From: Xanthomonas campestris pv. phormiicola
GTDB taxonomy: Bacteria > Pseudomonadota > Gammaproteobacteria > Xanthomonadales > Xanthomonadaceae
DNA length: 64,000 nt
Assembly (NCBI GenBank): GCA_025666215.1
Contig: CP102593.1
Coordinates: 3,919,001 to 3,983,000, forward strand
Direction: 5' to 3'
Shown: one piece after another, positions 38,644 to 47,352 of the stretch
Layout: each line of letters begins with the position of its first letter
How positions within the stretch are numbered: position 1 is the first letter of the stretch
Notes under the pieces: model-generated
What the model saw: only the letters and a program-made list of their open reading frames with translations
Told to the model about the DNA's origin: nothing
The model's database searches: none
Made by a program: the position numbers and the translations under genes

Positions 38644-39392
38644 CAGTAGCCCCGGTTCCAGGCCAGGTCGTAGGCGCGGCGCAGGCGCGCGTAGTCCTTG
38701 TTGACCTCGTCCACGCTGCGCTCGCCGCGCAGCTTCAGCAGCGAGCGGTGCAGGCGCTTGAGGTTGCGCTCGCGCCAGCGCGTGGCCGGGATGCGCAGCA
38801 CGCCGCGGTCGAAATCGATCAGCCAGCCGCGGCCGTTGCCGTCGAACAGGATGTTGTGCGCGTTGAGATCGGCGTGATCCAGCCCGGCGCGGTGGAAGCG
38901 CGCGACCAGCCGCCCGGTCTCCTCCCACGGCGCGCCGCGCCCGGCGACATGCGCGCGGTCGGCCAGCGAGCGCACCCCTTCCAGCCTTTCCATCAGGATC
39001 GCGGCGCGGTAGCGCAGCCCCTGGCGCAGGTAGCAGGCGGCCAGCGGCCGCGGCACCGGCAGCTTGCGCGCGATCAACGCGCGCATCAGCCGGAACTCGG
39101 CGAAGCTGCGGGTACGGTCGGCGCCGGACCACAGGTAGCGATCGCGGCTGAGCTTGGCGACCAGGCCGCCGCGCCGGTACTGGCGCAGCACGCAGGCGCC
39201 GAACGGGGCATCGACGAACCAGGCGCCGCCGCGGCCGCCCTCGTCCACCGGCCGCGCGCGCTCGGCCCAGTGGGCCGCGGAGAACAGCGCCGGCTCGGCT
39301 TGCCGCAGCCGTTGGCGGTCGAACAGAATGGCGCCATAGCCGCGGCCCTCGCGGTACGGCGTCAGCGCTTCGGTGGCGTCGAATGCAACCAT
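38643..39392 (-). CDS. kdkA: 3-deoxy-D-manno-octulosonic acid kinase
   Basis: A 249-residue lipopolysaccharide kinase that phosphorylates Kdo on lipid A precursor. Kinase motifs are [25 protein letters not shown], the catalytic loop [14 protein letters not shown] and the metal site WLIDFDRG. Xanthomonads use a phosphorylated single Kdo, so the gene is expected. It is the first gene of the run leading to moaE and is divergent from the GT9 gene. Confidence 0.93.
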   Translation of the reverse strand: MVAFDATEALTPYREGRGYGAILFDRQRLRQAEPALFSAAHWAERARPVDEGGRGGAWFVDAPFGACVLRQYRRGGLVAKLSRDRYLWSGADRTRSFAEFRLMRALIARKLPVPRPLAACYLRQGLRYRAAILMERLEGVRSLADRAHVAGRGAPWEETGRLVARFHRAGLDHADLNAHNILFDGNGRGWLIDFDRGVLRIPATRWRERNLKRLHRSLLKLRGERSVDEVNKDYARLRRAYDLAWNRGY

Positions 39393-39412
39393 TCAGCGAG
39401 TCTAACAACACC

Positions 39413-40462
39413 ATGGCAGCAACGCTCCCTTCGCTGTGCCTGTTGCGCCTGTCGGCGCTGGGGGACGTGACCCATGTGGTGCCGCTGGTCCGCACTCTGC
39501 AGCGCGCCTGGCCCGCCGCGCCGCCGCTGCACTGGATCATCGACAAGGCCGGGCACAGGCTGCTCGACGGCCTGCCCGGAGTGATTTTCCACGACTACGA
39601 CAAGCGCAGCGGCCTGGCCGGCATGCGCGCGCTGCGCCGCGACCTGCCGGCGCAGGGCTTCGATGCGCTGCTGCAGATGCAGGTGGCGCTGCGCGCCAAC
39701 GTGCTGTCCGCGTTCGTGCGCGCGCGCCGCCGCATCGGCTACGACCGCAGCCGCTCCAAGGACCTGCACGGCCTGTTCGTCAACGAGCGCATCCCCGACC
39801 GCCCCGGCATCCACGTGCTCGACGCGATCGGCAGCTTCTGCGAACCGCTGGGCCTGCGCCAGAGCGAGGTGCGCTGGGACCTGCCGATTCCCGACGACGC
39901 GCACGCCTGGGCGCAGGCGCAATGGCCCGAGGATGGCCGCCCGGCGCTGCTGATCTCGCCCTGCTCCAGCCACGTGCGCCGCAATTGGTACGCCGACCGC
40001 TACGCCGCGGTCGCCGACCACGCCGCCGCGCAGGGCTGGCGGGTGGTGCTGTGCGGCGGGCGCAGCGACCTGGAGCGCAGCAGCGCCGATGCCATCGTCG
40101 CGGCGATGCGCGCGCCGGTGCTGGACCTGGTCGGGCGCGACACGCTCAAGCAGCTGCCGGCGCTGCTGCAGCGCGCCGCGCTGGTGATGACTCCCGACTC
40201 CGGCCCGATGCACATCGCCAATGCCGTGGGCAGCAAGGTGCTGGGCCTGCACGCGGCCAGCAACCCGCGCCGCAGCGGCCCGTATTCGGACATCCGCTAC
40301 TGCGTGGACAAGTACGACGCGGCGGCGCGCAAGTTCCTCGGCAAACCGGCCGAACACCTGAAATGGGGCAGCAAGATCGAAGTCGACGCGGTGATGGCGC
40401 TGATCGGCGTGGACGACGCGATCGCCGCGTTCGAGCGCTACCGCGCCGACCAGGGCATGTAA
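39413..40462 (+). CDS. GT9 heptosyltransferase-like protein
   Basis: A 349-residue GT-B enzyme of the ADP-heptose:LPS heptosyltransferase family. It shows LRLSALGDVTHVVPLVRTLQ at the N-terminus, SPCSSHVRRNWYADRYAAVAD and the donor-binding MTPDSGPMHIANAVGSKVLGLH. It probably adds heptose or a related sugar to the inner core made by the neighbouring Kdo kinase pathway. ATG 39413 was preferred over 39383, which overlaps the kdkA start. Whether it is WaaC or WaaF type is uncertain. Confidence 0.88.
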   Translation: MAATLPSLCLLRLSALGDVTHVVPLVRTLQRAWPAAPPLHWIIDKAGHRLLDGLPGVIFHDYDKRSGLAGMRALRRDLPAQGFDALLQMQVALRANVLSAFVRARRRIGYDRSRSKDLHGLFVNERIPDRPGIHVLDAIGSFCEPLGLRQSEVRWDLPIPDDAHAWAQAQWPEDGRPALLISPCSSHVRRNWYADRYAAVADHAAAQGWRVVLCGGRSDLERSSADAIVAAMRAPVLDLVGRDTLKQLPALLQRAALVMTPDSGPMHIANAVGSKVLGLHAASNPRRSGPYSDIRYCVDKYDAAARKFLGKPAEHLKWGSKIEVDAVMALIGVDDAIAAFERYRADQGM

Positions 40463-40660
40463 GCCGGCTTGTGCGCGGGCCGAGCGCGGCCTTACCATGC
40501 GCGAGCGCGTCCGCCACCGTTTCGGTCTGCGGACGCCGCCGTAAGCGTTTACGTCAAGCAACGCGCCAACCGCGCCGGATTCGTCCGGGGCCGTTTCCCG
40601 TCAGCGCCTCGGCGCCCACGGGTGGCGCCTTTGCTTCGACCGGCTTACGGAGTTCGCACC

Positions 40661-40918
40661 ATGTCCCGTTCCCCTCGGTTTTTCCCGCGCAAGCTGCATC
40701 CCCGCCATGCCGGCTGGGTGATGCCGCTATTGTTGTCGATCCTGATGACCTGCGTGGTCTCGATGATCAGTACCCTGCGCACGGTCGGCCTGGCGCCGGG
40801 CGTGTACGCGCTGTGGCTGGGCGCCTGGGCGTTGTCGTGGCTGATCGCCTTCCCCACCCTGCTGCTGGCGTTGCCGCTGGTGCGGCGGCTGACCGCACTC
40901 CTGGTCGCCCGCGCCTGA
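40661..40918 (+). CDS. DUF2798 small membrane protein
   Basis: An 85-residue protein with a basic N-terminus (RSPRFFPRKLHPRHAGW) and two membrane helices (VMPLLLSILMTCVVSMIST and LWLGAWALSWLIAFPTLLL), the DUF2798 pattern. Function unknown. ACGGAG lies 8 bp before the ATG. Confidence 0.82.
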   Translation: MSRSPRFFPRKLHPRHAGWVMPLLLSILMTCVVSMISTLRTVGLAPGVYALWLGAWALSWLIAFPTLLLALPLVRRLTALLVARA

Positions 40919-40981
40919 TCCACCCGTTCCTGGCCCGCACGGGCCGCACCGGGAGGCGGCAACGCCTCCCGGATGCTTCGC

Positions 40982-41386
40982 TCAGGACGCCGCGCCGCGG
41001 TAGTCCTGGTAGGACTTCTCTTCGACGTAGCTGGAGCCCAGCGCCAGGTTGATCTCCTTCTTGATCCGCGCGCGCTCGTCGTTCTCGTAGTACACGCTGC
41101 GGGCGAGCTTGATGAATTCCTCGTCGAAGGCCTGCGCCTTCTCCTTGATCCGGATCTCGTCCTCGATCACCCACAGGCGCTCGTTGACCGCCTTCAGCTC
41201 CAGGCGCAGGCGGGCGACGTCGCCGCTGGCGGCCGGATGCGCCATCCAGGTCTTTTCCAGCGCCGACAGCTCCGCGCGCACGTTGGCCAGCTTGGCCGCA
41301 TCGCCGATGCGCTCGGACTTGATCTGCAGGATGGCGATCTTGTCGAGCAGTTCGCCGAAGGACACGGGGACGAGGATTTCGGACAT
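40982..41386 (-). CDS. DUF6165 family protein
   Basis: A 134-residue soluble, mainly helical protein starting MSEILVPVSFGELLDKIAILQIKSERI, with heptad-like charged helices and the conserved VNERLWVIEDEIRIKE and YYENDERARIKKEIN. Relatives often sit beside glycosyltransferase or LPS genes. A GTG two codons upstream is an alternative start. No function is known. Confidence 0.8.
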   Translation of the reverse strand: MSEILVPVSFGELLDKIAILQIKSERIGDAAKLANVRAELSALEKTWMAHPAASGDVARLRLELKAVNERLWVIEDEIRIKEKAQAFDEEFIKLARSVYYENDERARIKKEINLALGSSYVEEKSYQDYRGAAS

Positions 41387-41476
41387 GGGCACACCCAGGC
41401 GAGAGTTGAGAGGAAGTGTAACGAGCAGGCCTTAAAGCCATGTCGGCGCGGCGTGGCCGCGGCCGTCAAAAAACAA

Positions 41477-41496
41477 AAGGCCCCTGACGGGGCCTT
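41477..41496 (-). terminator. Terminator of tRNA-Ser(CGA)
   Basis: AAGGCCCC / GGGGCCTT with a four-base loop, followed on the minus strand by TTGTTTTTTGAC. It lies 32 bp beyond the tRNA. Confidence 0.9.
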
Positions 41497-41527
41497 CTGC
41501 GCACGGACGATACTGCTGCCGCAAAAC

Positions 41528-41618
41528 TGGCGGGAAGGGGGGGATTCGAACCCCCGAGGCGCTATAAACGCCTGCCTGATTTCGAGTCAGGTACATTCAA
41601 CCGCTCTGCCACCTTCCC
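41528..41618 (-). tRNA. tRNA-Ser(CGA)
   Basis: A 91-nt class II tRNA with encoded CCA. The acceptor is GGGAAGG/CCTTCCC, the anticodon loop in CTGACTCGAAATCAG reads CGA (UCG codon), with a long variable arm and T loop GTTCGAA. Confidence 0.96.
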
Positions 41619-41647
41619 GGGTGGTCCCCGGCGGACCGGGGGCGTGC

Positions 41648-41676
41648 ATCATACGGTTCCCGCCGCGCGCGGACAA
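41648..41676 (-). promoter_or_regulatory. Sigma-70 promoter of tRNA-Ser(CGA)
   Basis: TTGTCC, a 17-bp spacer and TATGAT, ending 30 bp before the tRNA. Confidence 0.75.
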
Positions 41677-41824
41677 GCGCCACGTCGCAAGGCAGCGCGG
41701 CGCCCGCCCTGGTAGCGCCATGAACCCCGCCTGCCCCGTGGCGCGACCAACGATTGCCTGATGTCCGCTTGGCCGCGATGATGCCGTTTGAATGACAGGA
41801 AGCCGGGCCGGCCGCGGGCACGCA

Positions 41825-42529
41825 ATGATCGAATTCGGACACCTCACCCACGTCGGCCTGCGCCGCGAACTCAACGAGGACACCTATTACGGCGACAACG
41901 AGCTCGGCCTGTGGCTGGTCGCCGACGGCATGGGCGGCCATGCCTGCGGCGAGGTGGCCAGCGCGCTGGCGCGCGAGGCCATCGTCCGCGAGGTGCGCAG
42001 CGGCACGCCGCTGGCGCAGGCGATCCGCATCGCCGACGAAGAGATCATCCGCGCCTCGCGCCGGCGCAACGACACCTTGCCGATGGGCACCACCGTGGTC
42101 GCCGCGCGCGTGCAGGGCAACCGCTTCGAGGTGGCCTGGGTCGGCGACAGCCGCGCCTACCTGTGGCGCGACGGCAAGCTGGCCCAGCTCAGCCAGGACC
42201 ACAGCTACGTGCAGGAACTGATCGCGCAGGGCGCGCTGACCGCCGAGCAGGCGCGCGCGCACCCGCACCGCAACGTGGTCACCCAGGCGCTGGGCGTGAC
42301 CGATCCGCTGCACCTCAACGTGGCCACGATGACCGGCGAACTGCGCCCGGGCATGCAGTTGTTGCTGTGCAGCGACGGGCTGACCGAGGAAGTGGACGAC
42401 CCCGGCATCGCCGCCACGCTCGGCTACGACGACTGCAGCGCGCAGGAATGCGTGGACACGCTGGTGGCGGCCGCGCTGGACGGCGGCGGCTCGGACAACA
42501 TCACCGCGATCCTGGTGCGCTGCCACTGA
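41825..42529 (+). CDS. PP2C-family Ser/Thr phosphatase
   Basis: A 234-residue Stp1-like phosphatase. Metal-binding motifs are RRELNEDTYY, VADGMGGHACGEVAS, MGTTVV, WVGDSRAYLW and GSDNITAILV. It is cytoplasmic, and no kinase gene lies nearby, unlike the usual Stp/PrkC or type VI contexts. ATG 41825 gives the family start (IEFGHLTHVGL); an upstream in-frame ATG at 41792 is less likely. Confidence 0.9.
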   Translation: MIEFGHLTHVGLRRELNEDTYYGDNELGLWLVADGMGGHACGEVASALAREAIVREVRSGTPLAQAIRIADEEIIRASRRRNDTLPMGTTVVAARVQGNRFEVAWVGDSRAYLWRDGKLAQLSQDHSYVQELIAQGALTAEQARAHPHRNVVTQALGVTDPLHLNVATMTGELRPGMQLLLCSDGLTEEVDDPGIAATLGYDDCSAQECVDTLVAAALDGGGSDNITAILVRCH

Positions 42530-42849
42530 GCGCAGGCTGGTGGCGCGACCGGCGCCGGGCGCGAGCGCGGGAGCGGCAGGTCGGCGGCAGGTCGGCGGCA
42601 TCGACGCCGCCGCGGCGCCCAGGCGACGCCCCTGTCTTTCTCGAAGCGCTGTGCGCTGCCGCTGCGCCAGCACCCAGCTTCCTTGCGCGGCCATGCCGTT
42701 GCGCCGGCGCGCGCCCAGACCGGCGGTCGCGCTGCTTTGCGTGGGTCGCTCCTGCGCAAGCGCTGCTGCACCAGCGTGGCGAATCCCCAGGATGGACAAA
42801 CCCCAAGGGACCCACGCCGACACATGCCGCATCCCCGCGCTGCGGCTGC
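42530..42849. other. Spacer between PP2C gene and dnaQ, 320 bp
   Basis: No gene is supported. It starts with two tandem copies of GGCAGGTCGGC (about 42578-42600) and otherwise shows no clear terminator or promoter. Both flanking genes end here. Confidence 0.4.
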
Positions 42850-43587
42850 TCAGCCAGCCACGGCCTCGGCGAGCGCCGGCTCGGCGGCGTCCCACAGCGC
42901 GCGTCCGGCCTTCTTGCGCAGCTTTTCCAGCCGCGCCTGGTGCGCCTCCAGTTCCGATGCGGTCGGCAGCACCCGCGGCCGCGGCAGCAACGTCGCCATG
43001 TCGAACACCGCGCGTTGACCATCGGCGTGGTTGCCGCGCTCGTCGGCCAGGGCGAAGCCGATCTCCTCCTGCCCCGAGGTCAGCGCGATGTAGACATCGC
43101 TGAGGATCTGCGCATCGAGCAGCGCGCCGTGCAGTTGCCGGTGCGAGTTGTCCACACCCAGCCGCTTGCACAGCGCGTCCAGCGAATTGCGCTGGCCCGG
43201 GAAGCGCTCGCGCGCCAGCAGCAGCGTGTCGATGACCGTGGCGCGGTCGAGGACGCGCCCGTAAGAGTCGCCCAGCCGCGACAGTTCGTAGTCGAGGAAG
43301 CCCAGATCGAACGAGGCGTTGTGGATGATCAGCTCGGCGCCGTCGATGAACGCCAGGAACTCGTCCACCACCTCGTAGAACTCCGGCTTGTCGGCGAGGA
43401 ATTCCAGGGTCAGGCCGGTGACTTCCTGCGCGCCGGGTTCGAAGTCGCAGTCCGGGCGCAGGTAGCGGTGGAAGTTGCGCCCGCTGGGGCGGCGCTCGAG
43501 CAGTTCCACCGCGCCGATTTCGACGACGCGGTTGCCCTTCTTCCATTCCAGGCCAGTGGTTTCGGTATCGAGGATGATCTGACGCAT
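42850..43587 (-). CDS. dnaQ: DNA polymerase III epsilon subunit
   Basis: A 245-residue proofreading 3'-5' exonuclease. Exonuclease motifs are LDTETTGL at about residues 6-13, HNASFDLGFLDYEL and LHGALLDAQILSDVY (the last with the His and Asp of the DEDDh class). A C-terminal segment beyond residue 185 binds the polymerase. It follows rnhA in the same direction, 32 bp away, whereas in E. coli the two genes diverge. Confidence 0.96.
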   Translation of the reverse strand: MRQIILDTETTGLEWKKGNRVVEIGAVELLERRPSGRNFHRYLRPDCDFEPGAQEVTGLTLEFLADKPEFYEVVDEFLAFIDGAELIIHNASFDLGFLDYELSRLGDSYGRVLDRATVIDTLLLARERFPGQRNSLDALCKRLGVDNSHRQLHGALLDAQILSDVYIALTSGQEEIGFALADERGNHADGQRAVFDMATLLPRPRVLPTASELEAHQARLEKLRKKAGRALWDAAEPALAEAVAG

Positions 43588-43619
43588 GGGGCTCGCTGCA
43601 GGATGAGGCGTGGGAAGGA

Positions 43620-44078
43620 TCAGGACGCGACCGCGGCGCCGCCGGCGCGCACCCGCAGCGCCTGGTTGCGCGCCAGCACGTCCACCCGCTCGTTGTCCGG
43701 ATCGCCGCTATGGCCCTTGACCCAGCGCCAGTCGATCGTGTGCCGCTGCGCGGCGGCGTGCAGCCGCTCCCACAGGTCGCGGTTCTTGACCGGATCGCCA
43801 CCGGCGGTCTTCCAGTGCCGCCGCACCCAGCCCGGCATCCATTCGGTGATGCCCTGGCGCACGTACTGCGAATCGGTATGCAGCACGATCTGGCACGGCT
43901 CGCTGAGCGTCTCCAGCGCCATGATCGCGGCCATCAGCTCCATGCGGTTGTTGGTGGTATGCGCCTCGGCGCCGGCGACTTCGCGCTCCAGGCCCTTGTA
44001 GCGCAGCAGCGCGGCCCAGCCGCCGGGGCCGGGATTGCCGAGGCAGGCGCCGTCGGTATGGATATCAACAGTCTTCAT
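43620..44078 (-). CDS. rnhA: Ribonuclease HI
   Basis: A 152-residue enzyme cleaving RNA in RNA-DNA hybrids. The catalytic residues are Asp in [10 protein letters not shown], Glu in NRMELMAA, Asp in HTDSQYV and Asp in ERVDVLAR. It lies 13 bp after the methyltransferase gene. Confidence 0.97.
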   Translation of the reverse strand: MKTVDIHTDGACLGNPGPGGWAALLRYKGLEREVAGAEAHTTNNRMELMAAIMALETLSEPCQIVLHTDSQYVRQGITEWMPGWVRRHWKTAGGDPVKNRDLWERLHAAAQRHTIDWRWVKGHSGDPDNERVDVLARNQALRVRAGGAAVAS

Positions 44079-44091
44079 GGTCGTCCAGGAA

Positions 44092-44751
44092 TCAGATGGA
44101 GGCGGCCGAACCGCGCCAGCGTACCGGCGCGCGCAACGGAATGGGACCGATGCCGGCGGCCGTGCGTTTTTCCGCCTGCAGCAGGCACACCGCACGCAGC
44201 GGCGCGCCGGAGGTCGCCGAGCCGACGCCGCTGCGGGTCGGCCAGACCGGACCCAGATAGCGCAGCGGGTCGGTGCATGGCAGCCCGACCTGCTCCAGCA
44301 GGCCGCGCCAGCTACCCGGCGGCCGCGCCACCAGGCCCTGCCGGCGCCAGCGCAGCCGGTACGGGCTCACCGCGTTGAGCGCGAACAGCCACAGCCGCCC
44401 GCCCGGCAGCAGCACCCGCTCGCATTCTTCCAGCAACGCCGCGGCGTCGGCGCCGAGCACATGCTGCAGCACGATCGCGTTGACGCTTTCCGAGGGCAGC
44501 GGCAGCGGCAGCCGGCACACCAGGTCGCCGGCATAGCCGCGCACGGTGCGATGCAGGCGTACGCCGCGCCCCGGCAGCTCGCGCGCCAGCGGCGCGAACG
44601 GCACCGGCGCCAGCCACAACCAGGGCTGCGCGGGGCGTCCGAGCAAGGCCTCCAGGATCAACGGCTGCTCGGCCTGCAGCAGTTGCTGTGCCACCGCCGT
44701 ATCAAACCAGGATGAGACGGCGGCTTGACGAGGGAACGGGGTGGCAGGCAT
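44092..44751 (-). CDS. SAM-dependent methyltransferase (YafS-like)
   Basis: A 219-residue protein with a class I methyltransferase C-terminal pattern ([33 protein letters not shown]). Motif I is degenerate. Its position between gloB (divergent) and rnhA matches E. coli yafS, which supports the assignment. The spacer to gloB is only 12 bp between start codons, so promoters must overlap the coding ends. Substrate unknown. Confidence 0.82.
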   Translation of the reverse strand: MPATPFPRQAAVSSWFDTAVAQQLLQAEQPLILEALLGRPAQPWLWLAPVPFAPLARELPGRGVRLHRTVRGYAGDLVCRLPLPLPSESVNAIVLQHVLGADAAALLEECERVLLPGGRLWLFALNAVSPYRLRWRRQGLVARPPGSWRGLLEQVGLPCTDPLRYLGPVWPTRSGVGSATSGAPLRAVCLLQAEKRTAAGIGPIPLRAPVRWRGSAASI

Positions 44752-44763
44752 GGTGCCAATTCT

Positions 44764-45528
44764 ATGCGACTGATCGCCCTGCCCGCATTCCAGGATAATT
44801 ACATCTGGGCGATCGCCGCCGCGGATGGCCGCGCCTTGCTGGTCGACCCCGGCCAGGCCGAGCCGGTGTTCGAGGCCGCCGCGCAAGGCCTGCAACCGGC
44901 CGCGGTACTGCTGACCCACCATCACGACGACCACATCGGCGGCGTGGCCGCCTTGCGCGAGCGCTGGCCGGACCTGCCGGTGTACGCCCCGGAAGACCCG
45001 CGGATCCCGTTCGCCAGCCAGCGTGTCGGCGACGGCGAGCGCGTCCAGATGCTGCATTGGGAGTTGCAGACCCTTGCCGTGCCTGGGCATACGCGCACGC
45101 ACGTGGCCTATGTCGGCCATGGTCATCTGTTCAGCGGCGATACGCTGTTCAGCCTGGGCTGTGGACGCATGTTCGAAGGTACGCCCTCCCAGATGTTGGG
45201 TTCGCTGCAACGGCTGGCCGCTCTCCCGGGCGCCACGCTGGTGTGTTGCGGACACGAATACACCCTGGCCAATGCGGCATTCGCCGTCACGGTCGATCCC
45301 ACCAACGCTGCCTTGCGGCAGCGCCATCAGGAAGTCCAGGCCATGCGTCATGCCGCCCGTCCCACTGTTCCCGTCAGTCTCGCCAGCGAAGTGGCGACCA
45401 ATCCGTTCCTGCGCACCGCCTCGGCGGCGATCCAGCAGGCGGTCGGCGCCAGGCTCGGCCGCGGCGCCCGCGACGAAGTGGAAGTATTCGCCGAATTAAG
45501 GCGCTGGAAAGACGATTTTCGCGCATGA
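44764..45528 (+). CDS. gloB: Hydroxyacylglutathione hydrolase (glyoxalase II)
   Basis: A 254-residue MBL-fold enzyme releasing D-lactate from S-lactoylglutathione. The metal motif is THHHDDHIGG at about residues 53-62, with later ligands in GHTRTHVAY, SGDTLFSLGCG and CGHEYTL. The start MRLIALPAFQDNYIW is canonical. Its stop overlaps the next gene by 4 bp. Confidence 0.95.
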   Translation: MRLIALPAFQDNYIWAIAAADGRALLVDPGQAEPVFEAAAQGLQPAAVLLTHHHDDHIGGVAALRERWPDLPVYAPEDPRIPFASQRVGDGERVQMLHWELQTLAVPGHTRTHVAYVGHGHLFSGDTLFSLGCGRMFEGTPSQMLGSLQRLAALPGATLVCCGHEYTLANAAFAVTVDPTNAALRQRHQEVQAMRHAARPTVPVSLASEVATNPFLRTASAAIQQAVGARLGRGARDEVEVFAELRRWKDDFRA

Positions 45529-46748
45529 GGTCGCTGCTTTTGACGGCGGCGCTGACGCTGGCGATCGCCTCGGCAGCCCCTTCCGCGAATGCGGCGGCCC
45601 CCATCGGTGCGGCGCTGGAGCAGACCGTCGCCGGACTGAACGTGTTGCCGATGGACGCCGCCGCGCTGCCGCCGGCGACCACGCGTAACGGCCACACCAT
45701 CCTCGCCAGCTTCCGCGACGGCCTGGCCGACGCGCAGTGCGACGGCGGCGACACCGATGCGCGCTGGAAGCAGCAGTTCTCGCGCGCGCCGGCGCGGCTG
45801 GCCAACGAGGACGAGGACGTGCTGCCGCTGTTCGGCTACGTGGTGGACGAATTGCGTGCCGCCGACCTGCCGACCGAGTTCGCGCTGATCCCGTTCGTGG
45901 AGAGCGGCTACCGCCCCGCCGCGCGCAACAGCGGCGGTCCGGCCGGGCTGTGGCAGTTCATCGCCGATACCGCCCGCAACCACGACGTGCCGGTCGAAGG
46001 CGGCTACGACGGCCGCCTGTCCGCAGTGGACTCCACCCGCGCCGCGGTGCGTTATCTGAAGACCTTGCACGGCATGTTCGGCGGCGACTGGCGCCTGGCG
46101 ATCATGGCCTACAACGCCGGCGAATACCGCGTGCTGCAGTCGATGCGCCGCGCCGGGATGAACGCGCAGAACGCGCAGCCGGCCAAGTTGCCGGGGCTGT
46201 CGCCGATCACCTATGCCTACGTCGAGAAGCTGCACGCGCTGGCTTGCGTGCTGGAGCAGGCGCAGACCCGCGACGAATGGATGGCCTCGCTGGACCGCGA
46301 GGTGCCGATCCTGCAAGCGCGCACCCTGCCCGCCGGCATGGCGCTGGACGAGTGGGCGCAGCAGCAGGCGCTGCAGGGCAACCAGGTCGCGCGGCTGAAC
46401 CCGGCGCTGGGCAGCGCACGCAGCAGCAGACGCGCGCTGCCGGTCCTGGCGCCGGTCGGCAACGGCAGCAGCAGCGCCACGTCCGCCGCCGATGCCATGG
46501 CCGCGGCGACGCAGCCGCAGGCCGAAGCACCGGCGACGCGTGCCGTCGCCAGCATCGCCGAGCCCACCCCGCCGCGCATTCGCTCGCGTACGCCATCGGC
46601 GCGGCGCACCCACACGGTCCGCGACGGCGACACCGCCTGGACCATCGCCAAGCGCTACGGCATCACCGTGCAGACGCTGTTGGCGAAGAACGGCCTGTCC
46701 GCGCGCAGCGTGCTGCGCCCGGGCATGGTGCTGAGCTACGAGGAATAG
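45525..46748 (+). CDS. MltD-like lytic transglycosylase
   Basis: A 407-residue periplasmic protein with a Sec signal (to about residue 24), an SLT domain with the catalytic Glu in PFVESGYRPAARNSGGPAGLWQ and AYNAGEYRV, and a single C-terminal LysM domain from about residue 360 (HTVRDGDTAWTIAKRYGI). It cleaves peptidoglycan glycan strands. E. coli mltD also follows gloB. A low-complexity Ala/Pro linker separates the domains. Confidence 0.9.
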   Translation: MRSLLLTAALTLAIASAAPSANAAAPIGAALEQTVAGLNVLPMDAAALPPATTRNGHTILASFRDGLADAQCDGGDTDARWKQQFSRAPARLANEDEDVLPLFGYVVDELRAADLPTEFALIPFVESGYRPAARNSGGPAGLWQFIADTARNHDVPVEGGYDGRLSAVDSTRAAVRYLKTLHGMFGGDWRLAIMAYNAGEYRVLQSMRRAGMNAQNAQPAKLPGLSPITYAYVEKLHALACVLEQAQTRDEWMASLDREVPILQARTLPAGMALDEWAQQQALQGNQVARLNPALGSARSSRRALPVLAPVGNGSSSATSAADAMAAATQPQAEAPATRAVASIAEPTPPRIRSRTPSARRTHTVRDGDTAWTIAKRYGITVQTLLAKNGLSARSVLRPGMVLSYEE

Positions 46749-46826
46749 GCACAGGGAGCCGGCGAGACCGCGAGAGCGGCAACCGGCAGCGCTGCCGACC
46801 CCGGCCAACGCAGGATGCCACTTGCG

Positions 46827-46846
46827 GGAGCGACTGAAATCGCTCC
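46827..46846. repeat. REP-like hairpin
   Basis: GGAGCGA-CTGAAA-TCGCTCC, preceded by TTGCG. It resembles the GGGAGCGACTTCAGTCGC elements dispersed in Xanthomonas and Pseudomonas intergenic regions. Confidence 0.7.
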
Positions 46847-47060
46847 AACAGCTTGGCGAACAGTTGAGAGAAGCGAGAGCGTCAAGCGCTCCCGCCTTGG
46901 TCAGCGCCGCGGTCCAAGGCAGGCATGGGCCGCCCCATGTCGCCAGCGATCATGGCCAACGGCGCTGACGCTGCCGAGCGCGACCGCCCTGCACGTGCGT
47001 CACGCGCCCGCACCGATGGCCCGCGCGCGCGTCAGCGGCCACACCGCGCGCACTGGCGCT

Positions 47061-47109
47061 CCCTTCTCCCCTCGGGAGAAGGTGCCCCGAAGGGGCGGAT
47101 GAGGGTACG
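47061..47109. repeat. Double-hairpin dispersed repeat
   Basis: CTTCTCCC-CTC-GGGAGAAG then GCCCC-GAA-GGGGC, followed by GGATGAGGGTACG. This form recurs in intergenic regions of Xanthomonas and Stenotrophomonas. Confidence 0.7.
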
Positions 47110-47296
47110 ACGCACCAGCGCATGCGCGAAGCACCTGCACACTTCCTTGCCGCCCTTGCGGCCCTGCCGCAGCGACCGCGTCACGACGCATGATCGCGCG
47201 GCACATCACCGCACATCCGAATGTCCCAAGTGATCCCTAGTGCTCCGTGTGCCGGAGTGCCGAATGTCTCAAGTGCCCGGAGTGCAGACCCACAAA

Positions 47297-47327
47297 CGAA
47301 CAAACCCGGCAGGACCGGGCTTGTTCG
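47297..47327 (-). terminator. Terminator of ppiD
   Basis: CGAACAA and CCCGG pair with CCGGG and TTGTTCG around a five-base loop (one mismatch), with a T-rich tail (TTTGTTCGTTTG) on the minus strand. It lies 26 bp after the ppiD stop. Confidence 0.8.
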
Positions 47328-47352
47328 CATCACGCATCGGCGCAGACGGCGA

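Larger units (their letters stand above)
46749..47352. other. Repeat-rich spacer, 604 bp
   Basis: No gene is supported between the mltD-like gene and ppiD. It contains at least two REP-like elements (46827-46846 and 47061-47109), imperfect short repeats of the TCCCAAGTG type near 47222-47275, and the ppiD terminator. Confidence 0.6.
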
